Origin: Lachnospiraceae bacterium
Lineage (GTDB): Bacteria; Bacillota; Clostridia; Lachnospirales; Lachnospiraceae
Assembly: GCA_022774505.1 (NCBI GenBank)
Contig: JALFLW010000003.1
Location: 1 to 64,000 of the forward strand
DNA: 64,000 nt
Direction of reading: 5' to 3'
Part shown: positions 45,652-57,036 of the stretch, in pieces
How positions within the stretch are numbered: position 1 is the stretch's first letter
Layout of the letters: each line of letters opens with the position of its first letter
Translations under genes and position numbers: made by a program
The notes under the pieces: generated by a model
Told to the model about the DNA's origin: nothing
Seen by the model: only the letters and a program-made list of their open reading frames with translations
The model's database searches: none

Positions 45652-48093
45652 TTATCCCATTACAACAGTTACATTGTATTCTGTCTTGCCCTTTTCGTAA
45701 GGTACAACAGTTGTTCCTGTAAGTTCTTTGCCATCTACGATCAGTTTTGCAACGCCCTTTTCAACCTTATTATCGTTTTCAACAGTGATATTATAGACAC
45801 CCTCACGATATTTTCTGGTCATTGTAAACTTCGTACCCATCTCAGCAGGGATGCATGGATCGATACTGAGACCCTTCAGTGTAGGAACAACCCCGAGAAT
45901 GTACTGGGATACATTGACAAATGTCCATGCTGCAGTACCTGTCAGCCAGCTGTTCTTTGCCTGACCAAAGAAGTGGGCATCCTTACCTGCGATCATCTGA
46001 GAATATACATATGGCTCAGTGCAGTGGATCTCGCTGATATCTTCAATGTATGCAGGGCATGTCTTGCGATAGATCTCAAAGGCACGGTTTCCACGCCCGA
46101 TCACTGTCTCTGCACAGGAAACCCATGGGTTATTGTGACAGAAAATACCGGCATTCTCTTTATATCCAGGTGGATAAGAAGAAATCTCACCAAGTTCAAC
46201 ATGATATTTTGTATATGGCGGCTGCAGCAGAACGATTCCGTATTTAGAATCCAGTTTTTCTTTTACAGAATCAAGAGCTTTCTTGGCTTCGCCGGATTCT
46301 ACGCCGACACCGGCCAGAACACAGAAGCCCTGAGGCTCGATATAGATCTGCCCCTCTTCACATTCTTTAGAACCAACCTTATGACCGTGGGCATCATAGG
46401 CACGTACAAACCAGTCACCGTCCCAGCCGTCTTTTAAGATGGCATCATTCATGGCTGATACCTCACTGCGGGCACGGTCAGCTTCATCCTGCTTCCCGAT
46501 AAATTCACAGAGATCAGCATATTCCCTGCCGTATTTTACAAACATACCGGCGATGAATACAGATTCTGCAACAGGTCCTTCGCTAGGACCAAATGTCTGG
46601 AAGGATTCTCCGGGCTGCTCAGAGAAGCAGTTTAAGTTCAGACAGTCATTCCAGTCAGCTCGTCCGATCAATGGAAGCTTATGAGGTCCCTTGTGGTTTA
46701 CGATGTAATCAAAGGATCTCTTCAGATGTTCGAGAAGTGGTACTGCAGTTGACTCATCATTGTCAAAAGGAACCATCTCATCCAGGATTGAGGTGTCACC
46801 CGTTTCGCGGATGTAAGCAGATACACACGCAACCAGCCACATTGGATCATCATTGAATCCGGAACCGATATCTGCATTTCCTTTTTTCGTTAATGGCTGG
46901 TACTGATGATAAGCACTTCCATCAGGGAACTGAGTAGATGCAATATCAATGATTCTTTCACGTGCACGCTCCGGGATCAGATGTACGAAGCCGAGGAGAT
47001 CCTGACAGGAATCACGGAAGCCCATACCACGGCCGATTCCTGACTCGTAATAAGAAGCAGAACGGGACATATTGAAAGTAACCATACACTGATACTGATT
47101 CCAGATATTTACCATACGGTCCAGTTTTTCTTCGTCGGATTTTACTGTAAATTTGGAAAGAAGCTCTTCCCAGTTTTCCTTCAATGCTGCAAGAGCGGCA
47201 TCGACCTGTTCGTCAGTCTGGTATTTCGCAAGCAGCTCATCAGCCGGTTTTTTATTAATAACATTAGGAGCGGTGAATTTCTCATCCTTTGGATTCTCGC
47301 AGTAGCCCAGAACAAAGATAAAGCTTTTTGTCTCGCCCGGTTCCAGCTCTACGTTGATCTGGTGAGATCCGATCGGATACCATCCGCTTGTGATCGAATT
47401 ATGGGATTTTCCTTCTTCTACAACCTGAGGTTCTGTTACACCACGGTAAGCACCGAGAAATTCATCACGGCTTGTATCAAAACCATCAACAGGAGTATTT
47501 ACGGAATAAACAGCGAAATGATTACGACGCTCACGGTATTCGGTCTTGTGATAAATTGTAGAACCGATCACTTCTACTTCACCGGTGTTAAGATTACGCT
47601 GATAGTTTGTCATATCGTCCATGGCATTCCAAAGACAAAATTCGATGTATGAGAATAAGGTAAAGGTCTTTTTCTCAGATGTTGTATTTGTAAATTTAAT
47701 CTGGTTTACCTCGCAGTTGTCATTCAGAGGAACAAAGGCAAGAAGAGAAGCTTCCAGACCATTCTTTACGGATGTAAAACGGCTGTATCCCATACCATGA
47801 CGGCACTCATAGGAGTCAAGCTCTGTTTTTACAGGCATCCAGCCCGGATTCCAGACAGTATCTCCTTCTTTGATATAATAATAACGACCGCCCTCATCGT
47901 TTGGAATATTGTTGTAACGATAACGGGTCAGACGGAGAAGCTTTGCATCTTTGTAGAAACTGTATCCTCCACAGGTATTGGAAATCAGTGAGAAGAAAGA
48001 TGTGCTTCCCAGATAATTGATCCAAGGAAGTGGTGTCTTCGGGGTAGTGATGACATACTCCCTATTTGGATCATCAAAAAAACCAAATTTCAT
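45652..48093 (-). CDS. Glycoside hydrolase family 94 phosphorylase (cellobiose phosphorylase-like)
   Basis: [59 protein letters not shown]. Confidence 0.92.
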   Translation of the reverse strand: MKFGFFDDPNREYVITTPKTPLPWINYLGSTSFFSLISNTCGGYSFYKDAKLLRLTRYRYNNIPNDEGGRYYYIKEGDTVWNPGWMPVKTELDSYECRHGMGYSRFTSVKNGLEASLLAFVPLNDNCEVNQIKFTNTTSEKKTFTLFSYIEFCLWNAMDDMTNYQRNLNTGEVEVIGSTIYHKTEYRERRNHFAVYSVNTPVDGFDTSRDEFLGAYRGVTEPQVVEEGKSHNSITSGWYPIGSHQINVELEPGETKSFIFVLGYCENPKDEKFTAPNVINKKPADELLAKYQTDEQVDAALAALKENWEELLSKFTVKSDEEKLDRMVNIWNQYQCMVTFNMSRSASYYESGIGRGMGFRDSCQDLLGFVHLIPERARERIIDIASTQFPDGSAYHQYQPLTKKGNADIGSGFNDDPMWLVACVSAYIRETGDTSILDEMVPFDNDESTAVPLLEHLKRSFDYIVNHKGPHKLPLIGRADWNDCLNLNCFSEQPGESFQTFGPSEGPVAESVFIAGMFVKYGREYADLCEFIGKQDEADRARSEVSAMNDAILKDGWDGDWFVRAYDAHGHKVGSKECEEGQIYIEPQGFCVLAGVGVESGEAKKALDSVKEKLDSKYGIVLLQPPYTKYHVELGEISSYPPGYKENAGIFCHNNPWVSCAETVIGRGNRAFEIYRKTCPAYIEDISEIHCTEPYVYSQMIAGKDAHFFGQAKNSWLTGTAAWTFVNVSQYILGVVPTLKGLSIDPCIPAEMGTKFTMTRKYREGVYNITVENDNKVEKGVAKLIVDGKELTGTTVVPYEKGKTEYNVTVVMG

Positions 48094-48110
48094 ATAGTCC
48101 TCCATTCCGC

Positions 48111-48185
48111 CGTATTACGGCATATAGTAATTATGTCGGTCTGTTGCTTAACAAGACCTGAAGTAATTAAAGTATATCGTAATAC
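48111..48185. promoter_or_regulatory. Imperfect inverted repeat around predicted GH94 promoter
   Basis: gtattacggcatatagtaatta vs reverse complement of taattaaagtatatcgtaatac: 17/22 matches; outer palindrome GCCGTAtTACGGC at 48109-48121. Confidence 0.55.
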
Positions 48186-48301
48186 AGAGGGGAAATCAAG
48201 AAAATACTTAAAGATTTTCGCAAAAGATTTCCGGGTCGGATGCATAGATCAGAGAATTGAGGAATAGGGTGAAAAGAAAGGGTAAACGGGATGGCGGTTT
48301 C

Positions 48302-49051
48302 ATGAAAAAAAGAGATAAGGGAATCTTGATATTGGTTATTGCACTGCTGGTTGCAGCAGCCATGACAGGAGTACAGAAACGTCAGACAAAGAGATATGTT
48401 GATACGATCAGCAGTAAGGTACAGCAGACGGAAGAAAAACCACGGGTTTTTCTGACGTTTGATGACGGACCAAGTTGTCTGACAGGAGAATATCTTGATA
48501 TATTAAAGAAACATCATATTAAAGCAACATTTTTTGTGATCGGTCAGCAGGTGGCAGAAATGCCGGAGCTTGTCAGGAGGGAACTGAAAGAGGGACATGA
48601 AGTCGGGGTTCATACCTATACACATGAGTCCTGTGATATTTATAAATCCAGTGATGCATATTATGAAGATGTCGAAAAGGTCAGATCACTTTTGAAAAAG
48701 AAATTTGATCATGAGGCTGTATTATGGAGATTTCCATGGGGAAGTGCCAATTGTTATATTCGGTCTTATAAGGATGATATTATCAGCCGTCTGCGGGGAA
48801 AAAATATGGAATATACAGACTGGAATGTCAGTGCAGAGGATTCTGTGGGATGCCCGGATACTTCCAGCATCATGGCGAATATCAGGAAAGATGCATTTCG
48901 TGTAAACGAACCGGTGGTTTTGATGCATGACTCCGGAAGTAATCGGGCAACATTGGAAAGTCTTGAAAGCATCATTACACTCTTTGAGGAAAAGGGATAT
49001 GAATTCGGAACGGTATCCCAGAGAAAAAACTGCTGCCATTTTGGACAATGA
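48302..49051 (+). CDS. Polysaccharide (peptidoglycan-type) deacetylase
   Basis: FLTFDDGPS, HTYTHES, RFPWGSAN; TM near N-terminus; start uncertain (48257/48269/48302). Confidence 0.9.
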   Translation: MKKRDKGILILVIALLVAAAMTGVQKRQTKRYVDTISSKVQQTEEKPRVFLTFDDGPSCLTGEYLDILKKHHIKATFFVIGQQVAEMPELVRRELKEGHEVGVHTYTHESCDIYKSSDAYYEDVEKVRSLLKKKFDHEAVLWRFPWGSANCYIRSYKDDIISRLRGKNMEYTDWNVSAEDSVGCPDTSSIMANIRKDAFRVNEPVVLMHDSGSNRATLESLESIITLFEEKGYEFGTVSQRKNCCHFGQ

Positions 49052-49069
49052 CAGCAGTCCGGAAAGGGG

Positions 49070-49429
49070 TCAGTTCGTATGCAGCATGTCCTTCAGAAAG
49101 AAATACAGATGATCGATCTGGCTGGGAGTTAATTGATCGCAGAGGTGGAGAATAAGGGGGATAAGCTGAGAAGCTGATATGCTGTGTGAGAAATGCTGGT
49201 CTTTGGAAGAAAGAAAAAGATCATTTGGTGTGACATTCAGATAATTGCAGATTTCAATGAATTCCGTGAGGGACGGTTTATAGCGTTTGGATTCTATACC
49301 GTTAATGTAATTGCGGTTGTGTCCCAGATCGTGGCTCATGGCACAGGCACTGACATCCTGCGACTGCCTGAGTTTAGAAAGCTGCAAGGGAAAATCGTCG
49401 GTATGGATCAAAGAGTTGTTTGTTGTCAT
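49070..49429 (-). CDS. XRE-family helix-turn-helix regulator
   Basis: LSKLRQSQDVSACAMSHDLGHNRNYINGIESKRYKPSLTEFIEICNYLNVTPNDLF. Confidence 0.85.
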   Translation of the reverse strand: MTTNNSLIHTDDFPLQLSKLRQSQDVSACAMSHDLGHNRNYINGIESKRYKPSLTEFIEICNYLNVTPNDLFLSSKDQHFSHSISASQLIPLILHLCDQLTPSQIDHLYFFLKDMLHTN

Positions 49430-49659
49430 TAAGATAACCTCCTAAAAATAAATATAATTGCCGGATATAACTATATTAATCAATTTTATTTTTAATTAAA
49501 ATAAAATTCCTAAAAGGTATGATAAAAATAGTATTTAAACTGCAAATACATATTACCAGTTTTTGTAATGGATGATGCCGTGTGTGAAGTAGAAAGTATG
49601 AAGGAAATGTTATGTAGAAAGATGCAAATAAACAGAAGAAGATGTCGGGGAAGAAAAGA

Positions 49660-49688
49660 TTGATTTCAAAAAATGAATATGATATGAT
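49660..49688 (+). promoter_or_regulatory. Sigma-A-type promoter for glmM
   Basis: TTGATT - 17 nt - TATGAT. Confidence 0.6.
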
Positions 49689-49745
49689 TAAAATATTGCG
49701 GTATGTTCAATAAAAATGTAGATTGGGAAAGGAATGGAAGCAGTC

Positions 49746-51089
49746 ATGAAGTATTTTGGAACGGATGGATTCCGCGGAGAGGCAAATGTTGATCTCAATG
49801 TGGTGCATGCATATAAAGTGGGACGTTTCCTGGGCTGGTATTACGGCCGGGAGCATAAGGCAAAGATTGTTATCGGAAAGGACACGAGACGTTCAAGCTA
49901 TATGTTTGAGGATGCGTTGTCTTCCGGATTGACAGCAAGCGGAGCAGATGTGTACCTTTTACATGTGACACCGACACCGAGTGTATCTTATGTAGTACGC
50001 ACGGAACAGTTTGATTGTGGTATTATGATCTCTGCCAGCCACAATCCGTATTATGATAATGGTTTGAAAGTGATCAACGGAAACGGTCATAAAATGGAGG
50101 CTGAGATTGAGGAAAAAATCGAGACATACATCGATAGTCAGGAGGATACGATTCCGTTTGCGACAAGGGAAAAAATAGGCCGTACAGTGGATTATGCAAT
50201 AGGAAGACATCGTTATATCGGTTATCTGATGTCTTTGGCAACCCGCTCTTTTAAAAATATCCGGGTTGGTCTTGATTGTGCCAATGGTTCTTCCTACTCC
50301 GTAGCCAAGGGGGTATTTGATGCATTAGGTGCAAAGACATATGCCATCGGTATGGAGCCGGATGGTATAAATATAAATGACAACTGTGGCTCAACACATA
50401 TTGAGAATCTGCAGAAATATGTTGTCGAAAACGGACTGGATGTGGGATTTGCATATGATGGCGATGCGGACCGGTGTCTGGCGGTAGATGACAAGGGACA
50501 GGTTATTGATGGCGACTGTATTTTATATCTGTGTGGATGTTATCTGAAAGAAAAAGGAGAGTTAAACAATAACACGGTTGTTACAACGATCATGTCAAAC
50601 CTCGGACTGTACAAGGCATTTGACAAGGTAGGGATTTTCTATGAAAAAACATCCGTGGGAGACAAATACGTAAATGCCAATATGATGCAGTATGGTCATT
50701 CTCTGGGAGGAGAACAGTCGGGTCATATTATTTTCAGCAAATATGCCGTTACGGGAGACGGTGTACTGACATCCCTGATGCTGATGGAGGTTATGTTAGA
50801 AAAGAAACAGAAGCTTTCTGAACTGCGGAAAGGATTAACGGTTTATCCGCAGCTGTTAAAAAATGTCCGGGTTGGAGATAAAGCGGCTGCAAAGAACGAT
50901 CCTGATGTGGCAGCAGCGACTACGGAAGTGGCGGAGGCTCTGGGAGAGAACGGGCGCGTCCTGATACGTGAGAGTGGTACGGAGCCTGTGATCAGAGTGA
51001 TGGTAGAGGCCGAAAGTGAGGAGCTTTGTGAAAAATATGTAGACAAAGTTGTCAAAGTATTGTATAAAAAGGGACATGTTATCCCATAA
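49746..51089 (+). CDS. glmM: Phosphoglucosamine mutase
   Basis: MKYFGTDGFRGEAN, GIMISASHNPYYDNG, DGDADRC, RESGTEPVIRVM. Confidence 0.96.
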   Translation: MKYFGTDGFRGEANVDLNVVHAYKVGRFLGWYYGREHKAKIVIGKDTRRSSYMFEDALSSGLTASGADVYLLHVTPTPSVSYVVRTEQFDCGIMISASHNPYYDNGLKVINGNGHKMEAEIEEKIETYIDSQEDTIPFATREKIGRTVDYAIGRHRYIGYLMSLATRSFKNIRVGLDCANGSSYSVAKGVFDALGAKTYAIGMEPDGININDNCGSTHIENLQKYVVENGLDVGFAYDGDADRCLAVDDKGQVIDGDCILYLCGCYLKEKGELNNNTVVTTIMSNLGLYKAFDKVGIFYEKTSVGDKYVNANMMQYGHSLGGEQSGHIIFSKYAVTGDGVLTSLMLMEVMLEKKQKLSELRKGLTVYPQLLKNVRVGDKAAAKNDPDVAAATTEVAEALGENGRVLIRESGTEPVIRVMVEAESEELCEKYVDKVVKVLYKKGHVIP

Positions 51090-51104
51090 ATTTGTGAAAA
51101 ACAC

Positions 51105-51134
51105 TTGCTAATGTGGAATTATTCATGCTATAGT
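51105..51134 (+). promoter_or_regulatory. Promoter for tig
   Basis: TTGCTA - 18 nt - TATAGT. Confidence 0.55.
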
Positions 51135-51191
51135 ATATCAATGGTTAATTGCGGACACAGGTCCGTGAAATATTAAGGAGGAAATTATAAA

Positions 51192-52478
51192 ATGAGTGTA
51201 CAGGTAGAAACTTTAGAGAAGAGTATGGCAAAGCTTACGATCGAGGTCGGGGCAGAGGAATTTGAGGCTGCTTTGGATAAAGCATATAAAAAGAACAAAA
51301 ATAAGATTACTATTCCGGGATTCCGTAAAGGAAAGGCAACACGTGCGGTGATCGAAAGAATGTATGGTGACGGATTCTTCTATGAGGATGCAGCCAATGT
51401 TTTGATCCCGGATGCATACGAGTCAGCAGCAAAGGAGAGCGAGCTTGAGATCGTTGCACAGCCTTCTATCGATGTGACTCAGATTGAGAAAGGAAAGCCA
51501 TTTATCTTTACTGCAACAGTAGCAGTGAAGCCGGAGGTTACTCTTGGTGATTACAAGGGGATTGAAGTAGAGAAGAAGACAGCTGAAGTGACTGATGAAG
51601 AGCTTCAGGCTGAGATCGATAAGGTCCGTGAGAGCAATTCCAGAATGATCACAGTGGATGACAGAGCTGTTCAGGACGGAGATATTACGACGATTGATTT
51701 TGAGGGCTTTGTAGACGGTGAGCCGTTTGAGGGCGGTAAAGGAGAGGACTATCCTCTGACGATCGGATCTCATTCCTTTATTGACAACTTTGAGGAGCAG
51801 CTCATTGGAAAGAATATCGGAGAAGAGACAGAAGTAAATGTTACATTCCCGGAGCAGTATCAGGCAGAGGAGCTGCAGGGTAAGCCGGCAACATTCAAAG
51901 TAACGATCAAAGAGATCAAGGTAAAAGAGCTTCCGGAGCTTGATGATGATTTTGCTCAGGATGTATCCGAGTTTGATACAGTTGATGAGTATAAGGAGGA
52001 TCTTAAGAAGAAACTTCTTGAAAATAAAGAGGCAGCACTTAAGAGAGAGAAAGAGGAAGATGTAGTTGGTAAGATCATCGAGAATGCAACAATGGAAATT
52101 CCTGATCCGATGGTTGATACACAGGTACGTCAGATGGTACAGGAATTCAGCCAGCGCATCCAGTCTCAGGGGCTGTCACTGCAGCAGTATATGCAGTTTA
52201 CGGGAATGACTCCGGAGAGTCTGACAAACGAGCTGCAGCCACAGGCATTAAAGCGTATCCAGAGCCGTCTTGTTCTTGAGGCAGTTGTAGATGCTGAGAA
52301 GATTGAGACATCTGATGAGGAGCTTGAGAAAGAGCTTGAAAAGATGGCAGGAATGTATCAGATGGAAGCTGACAAGCTGAAAGAGCTGGTTGGCGAGGAA
52401 GAGAAGAAGCAGATTGCTCTTGATCTGGCTGTACAGAAGGCAGTTGAACTTGTTGTTGACGCTGCAGTCGAGAAATAA
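51192..52478 (+). CDS. tig: Trigger factor
   Basis: IPGFRKGKATRAVIERMYG, FKBP domain (GDITTIDFEGFVDGEPFEGG), C-terminal chaperone domain. Confidence 0.97.
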   Translation: MSVQVETLEKSMAKLTIEVGAEEFEAALDKAYKKNKNKITIPGFRKGKATRAVIERMYGDGFFYEDAANVLIPDAYESAAKESELEIVAQPSIDVTQIEKGKPFIFTATVAVKPEVTLGDYKGIEVEKKTAEVTDEELQAEIDKVRESNSRMITVDDRAVQDGDITTIDFEGFVDGEPFEGGKGEDYPLTIGSHSFIDNFEEQLIGKNIGEETEVNVTFPEQYQAEELQGKPATFKVTIKEIKVKELPELDDDFAQDVSEFDTVDEYKEDLKKKLLENKEAALKREKEEDVVGKIIENATMEIPDPMVDTQVRQMVQEFSQRIQSQGLSLQQYMQFTGMTPESLTNELQPQALKRIQSRLVLEAVVDAEKIETSDEELEKELEKMAGMYQMEADKLKELVGEEEKKQIALDLAVQKAVELVVDAAVEK

Positions 52479-52493
52479 ATCATGTATTTCAGG

Positions 52494-52539
52494 CGTCAGC
52501 CGGTATCCTGTCATCTGACAGGGCAGGCTGGCGTTTTTT
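52494..52539 (+). terminator. Terminator between tig and clpP
   Basis: cgtcagcc..tcctgtca-tc-tgacaggg..ggctggcg tttttt. Confidence 0.85.
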
Positions 52540-52565
52540 GCACAAAAAGTTAGGAGGGTGTAGAT

Positions 52566-53153
52566 ATGGGTTATAGTATTCCATATGTTATTGAGAAAAC
52601 AAGCAGTGGAGAGCGTTCATATGATATTTATTCAAGATTACTGCAGGATCGTATTATTTTTCTGAGTAATGAAGTAAATGATGATATCGCGAGTCTGATC
52701 GTATCCCAGCTGCTTTTTCTGGAATCGCAGGATCCGGGAAAGGATATCAGTCTTTATATCAATAGTCCGGGGGGATCTGTCAGTGCCGGATTTGCAATTT
52801 ATGACACGATGAATTATATTAAATGTGATGTGGCTACTTATTGTATGGGACTTGCCGCAAGCATGGGTGCATTCCTGCTTGCAGGTGGTGCCAAGGGAAA
52901 ACGTTATGCTATGCCGAATGCTGAAATTATGATTCATCAGCCGTCCGGTGGTGCCAAGGGACAGGAAACGGAGATCCGGATAGTAGCAGAGCAGATCTTA
53001 AAGACCAGAGAGCGTTTAAACCAGATCCTTGCAGAAAATACAGGAAAGCCTTTGGATATCATTGCAGCAGATACGGAAAGAGACAATTATATGACTGCAG
53101 AAGAGGCAAAGGCATATGGTCTCGTAGATCATGTGATCACAAAGAGATCCTGA
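52566..53153 (+). CDS. clpP: ATP-dependent Clp protease proteolytic subunit
   Basis: [43 protein letters not shown]. Confidence 0.98.
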   Translation: MGYSIPYVIEKTSSGERSYDIYSRLLQDRIIFLSNEVNDDIASLIVSQLLFLESQDPGKDISLYINSPGGSVSAGFAIYDTMNYIKCDVATYCMGLAASMGAFLLAGGAKGKRYAMPNAEIMIHQPSGGAKGQETEIRIVAEQILKTRERLNQILAENTGKPLDIIAADTERDNYMTAEEAKAYGLVDHVITKRS

Positions 53154-53252
53154 TCGTAAAAGTCAGGAATCTCCGTGCAAATATTATATAGAGATGCAGA
53201 TGCCGGAATGTAGGTGCCTGGTTTTTGCAGAAATTGAATCTTGAAAGAATGA

Positions 53253-54554
53253 ATGGAGAAAAGAATGGCAGGAAAGAAAGACGATAGCAAATTGAAATGC
53301 TCTTTTTGTGGAAAGACTCAGGATCAGGTCAAGAAACTTATTGCAGGTCCGGGAGTATTTATCTGTGAACAGTGTATTGATCTGTGCAATGAGATCATAG
53401 AGGAAGAGCTTGATGGCGGAAATCTTTCATATGACAATGATATGGAGATAAACCTTCTTAAGCCTAAGGAAATGAAGGAGTTTCTTGATGAGTATGTGAT
53501 CGGTCAGGAGGATGCCAAGAAGGTATTGTCTGTGGCTGTTTATAATCATTATAAGCGTGTCTTATCTGAAAAAAGCATGGATGTAGAGCTGCAAAAGAGT
53601 AATATTATTATGCTTGGACCAACAGGATCGGGAAAGACATTTTTGGCACAGACACTGGCAAAAATCCTGAATGTTCCCTTTGCGATCGCTGATGCAACAG
53701 CACTTACGGAAGCAGGATATGTGGGTGAAGATGTTGAAAATATCCTGTTAAAGATCATTCAGGCAGCGGATTATGATATGGATCGTGCACAGCATGGTAT
53801 CATATATATTGATGAGATTGATAAGATTACCCGTAAGGGAGAAAATGTTTCGATCACCAGAGACGTATCAGGAGAAGGTGTTCAGCAGGCTCTCCTGAAG
53901 ATCCTGGAGGGGACAGTGGCCAGTGTTCCTCCGCAGGGAGGAAGAAAACATCCGCATCAGGAGTTTTATCAGCTGGATACGACGAATATATTATTTATCT
54001 GTGGCGGAGCATTCGACGGCCTTGATAAGATTATTGCTTCACGGATCGGTCAGAAGTCCATTGGATTTAATTCTGAGATCTCTGATCAGAGAGATGAAAA
54101 TGTCGGAGAACTTTTTAAACAGGTTCTGCCGGAAGATTTTGTGAAATTTGGACTGATACCAGAGCTTATCGGTCGTCTGCCGGTGAATGTAGGGCTGGAT
54201 CTGCTTGATGAGAAAGCTTTGGAAAGAATTTTGATAGAACCGAAAAATGCAATTACAAAGCAATACAAGAAATTGTTTGAGCTTGATGGAGTGAAACTGA
54301 CATTTCAGGATGGAGCGATCCGTGCCATTGCACAGAGAGCCATCGACAGAGGAACAGGTGCGAGAGGTATCAGAGCCATTATCGAATCTGTTATGATGAA
54401 TGCTATGTATGAGGTACCATCGGATGAGGATGCCGTAGAATGTATAATAACAGAAGAAGCGGCAAAGGGCGAGGCGGAACCGATACTGGTTACGAAAGAT
54501 GATGAGCGCAGAGAGATTGCTTCGGATAAAAAGTCAGAAGATGAAATTGCGTAA
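53253..54554 (+). CDS. clpX: ATP-dependent Clp protease ATP-binding subunit ClpX
   Basis: Zinc-binding domain [41 protein letters not shown]. Confidence 0.98.
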   Translation: MEKRMAGKKDDSKLKCSFCGKTQDQVKKLIAGPGVFICEQCIDLCNEIIEEELDGGNLSYDNDMEINLLKPKEMKEFLDEYVIGQEDAKKVLSVAVYNHYKRVLSEKSMDVELQKSNIIMLGPTGSGKTFLAQTLAKILNVPFAIADATALTEAGYVGEDVENILLKIIQAADYDMDRAQHGIIYIDEIDKITRKGENVSITRDVSGEGVQQALLKILEGTVASVPPQGGRKHPHQEFYQLDTTNILFICGGAFDGLDKIIASRIGQKSIGFNSEISDQRDENVGELFKQVLPEDFVKFGLIPELIGRLPVNVGLDLLDEKALERILIEPKNAITKQYKKLFELDGVKLTFQDGAIRAIAQRAIDRGTGARGIRAIIESVMMNAMYEVPSDEDAVECIITEEAAKGEAEPILVTKDDERREIASDKKSEDEIA

Positions 54555-54561
54555 TGAAAAA

Positions 54562-54595
54562 AAGAAAAAGAGGGATGCTTTTGGGCACCCTCTTT
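54562..54595 (+). terminator. Terminator-like hairpin between clpX and lon
   Basis: aaaaagaggg(a)tgc-ttttgg-gcaccctcttttt. Confidence 0.8.
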
Positions 54596-54627
54596 TTGAA
54601 AATAAAGAAGTGCAGAAAGGATATATT

Positions 54628-56976
54628 ATGATCAAGAAACCTTTACTGGCGCTGCGGGATGTTGTGGCGCTGCCGGGGGTAACAGCGTATATAGAGGTAG
54701 CAAAGGATGAAACGATCCGTGCGATGGAAGCGGCCATGAATGACGATCAGATGGTATTTACGGTGGCGAAGCAGGATGCCGAGAATAGTGATATAAATAT
54801 GGATAATCTCTTTGCTGTGGGAACATTGGCAAGAATAAAGCAGATTGCACGTATGCCCGATAAATATGTGCGTGTCGTGTTGACAGGAGAAAAAAGAGCT
54901 CATTTAATGTCTTTGGAAAGCGTTGACGAGGGCTATATTATGGCAGTGGTCGAGGCAGATGATGAGGAGGAAGACATCTGGGGAGACATGGAGCTGTTGA
55001 CCAATCATGGGGAACCGACACAGCAGCTTAGGAGAGTTGCGATGATCCGTCAGCTGAAACAGACTTTTCGGGAATATTGTGAGAGGCAGGGAAAGATGGG
55101 GCAACAGCTTCAGGACGGCGTCAGTGAGAGCATTGATATGGATCATATTATCTATATGATCACGGCCAACCTGCCTGTTCACTATCATCTAAAGCAGAGT
55201 GTGATCGATGAGGATGATCCGGAGGAGCGTTTTAAGGTCCTTTTAGGAGTATTAGAACGGGAACTGGGAATTTTGCGTATTCAGGGTGAAATCTCTGAAA
55301 TGGTGAAGCAGCAGGTAGAGGAGAATCAAAAGGACTATTATCTGCGGGAACAGCTTAAGGCAATTTATAAAGAACTTGGAGAAGAGGACTCTGAGACTGA
55401 GGCAGACAAATTCCTTGATAAACTGGCACATCTGAAAGCTCCCGGAAAAGTGAAGAAAAAGATCCGGGAAGAAATCGGACGATTTAAAAAGGTAAATTCC
55501 AATAATTCGGAAAGTGCTGTTATCAGAGGGTATGTAGAAACGCTTTTGGCAATGCCATGGAAAAAGTCAAGCAGAGATAATAATGATATAGCTCATGCAC
55601 AAAAAATCCTGGATGAGGATCATTATGGGCTGGAAAAGGTAAAAGAGAGGATCTTAGAATATCTTGCAGTAAAAAAATTAAATAAAGATGGCACAGGAAC
55701 CATTATTTGTCTGGCAGGTCCTCCGGGAACCGGAAAAACATCTATTGCAAAATCCATAGCAAGAGCCTTAGGAAGAAAATATGTGAGGATCTGTCTGGGT
55801 GGAGTACGAGATGAGGCAGAGCTTCGTGGACACCGCAGAACATATGTCGGAGCAATGCCGGGACGGGTGATCACGGCGGTCAAAAATGCCAAGGTGAAAA
55901 ATCCGCTGATCCTTTTTGATGAGATAGATAAAATGGTCAGTGACGGAAGAGGGGATCCGGCAGCTGCAATGTTGGAAATACTTGACCCGGAGCAGAACAG
56001 ACATTTTTCGGATCACTATTTGGAATTGCCTTTTGATCTTTCAAAAGCATTTTTTATCTGTACCGCAAATGGGACAGATAATATTTCAAGACCGCTGTTG
56101 GACCGCATGGAAGTGATCGAGCTTTCCGGGTATACAGAGAATGAAAAATTCCATATTGCAAAAGAGCATCTTTGGAAAAAACAGCTTCAGCAAAGTGGAC
56201 TTACCGGGAGGCAGCTGACAATCACGGACAAAGCACTTAGAACAGTGATCAGAAATTATACCAGAGAGGCAGGAGTACGAGGTCTGGAGAGAAAACTCGG
56301 TTCATTGTGCAGGAAAGCAGCTAAAAAAGTTGCCGAAGAAAAGGCGGATAATAAAACAAAGATTCGCATTTCTGAGCGTAATATCAAGGAATTTCTTGGC
56401 AAACCGGTCCATAAAACGAATATGGCTAATGAACGACCGGAGATCGGTATAGTCAGAGGATTGGCATGGACCAGTGTGGGAGGAGAGACACTGGAAATAG
56501 AAGTTGTTTCGTTAAAAGGAACCGGTAAACTGGAGCTTACCGGAAAGCTTGGTGATGTTATGCAGGAATCAGCCAGAATTGCCCTGACATATGTACGATA
56601 TTTGGTACAGGATGATGTGCCGGAGGATTATTTTGAAAAACACGACATTCACATCCATGTACCGGAGGGAGCAACACCGAAGGATGGTCCTTCAGCTGGT
56701 ATTACGATGACTACGGCAATTTATTCTGCCGTGATGGAAAGGCCGGTCCGTCCGGATATCGCCATGACGGGAGAAGTAACGCTCAGAGGTCATGTATTGC
56801 CTATAGGAGGCTTAAAGGAGAAACTTTTGGCAGCTAGAGAAGCAGGGATGGAAGAGGTGCTTGTTCCGCAGGAAAACAGTCATGATATTGAGGAGCTGGA
56901 GCCAGAGATCCTGGAAGGCATCCGTGTACATTATGTGCATAAAGTAGAGGATGTGCTGAAGGAAATTTTGGTATAA
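54628..56976 (+). CDS. lon: Endopeptidase La (Lon)
   Basis: LAGPPGTGKTSIAKSIA, PKDGPSAGITM catalytic Ser; start refined to MIKKPLLALRDVVALPG. Confidence 0.97.
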   Translation: MIKKPLLALRDVVALPGVTAYIEVAKDETIRAMEAAMNDDQMVFTVAKQDAENSDINMDNLFAVGTLARIKQIARMPDKYVRVVLTGEKRAHLMSLESVDEGYIMAVVEADDEEEDIWGDMELLTNHGEPTQQLRRVAMIRQLKQTFREYCERQGKMGQQLQDGVSESIDMDHIIYMITANLPVHYHLKQSVIDEDDPEERFKVLLGVLERELGILRIQGEISEMVKQQVEENQKDYYLREQLKAIYKELGEEDSETEADKFLDKLAHLKAPGKVKKKIREEIGRFKKVNSNNSESAVIRGYVETLLAMPWKKSSRDNNDIAHAQKILDEDHYGLEKVKERILEYLAVKKLNKDGTGTIICLAGPPGTGKTSIAKSIARALGRKYVRICLGGVRDEAELRGHRRTYVGAMPGRVITAVKNAKVKNPLILFDEIDKMVSDGRGDPAAAMLEILDPEQNRHFSDHYLELPFDLSKAFFICTANGTDNISRPLLDRMEVIELSGYTENEKFHIAKEHLWKKQLQQSGLTGRQLTITDKALRTVIRNYTREAGVRGLERKLGSLCRKAAKKVAEEKADNKTKIRISERNIKEFLGKPVHKTNMANERPEIGIVRGLAWTSVGGETLEIEVVSLKGTGKLELTGKLGDVMQESARIALTYVRYLVQDDVPEDYFEKHDIHIHVPEGATPKDGPSAGITMTTAIYSAVMERPVRPDIAMTGEVTLRGHVLPIGGLKEKLLAAREAGMEEVLVPQENSHDIEELEPEILEGIRVHYVHKVEDVLKEILV

Positions 56977-57036
56977 TAACTCTTAAGTAGAATTTGCAGT
57001 TTTTTAATAGAATTATTACAGGAAATGGAGTATGTA

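Noticed and set aside
49734-49745. glmM start at 49734 (MEAV)
   Set aside because: MKYFGTDGFRG at 49746 is the conserved N-terminus.
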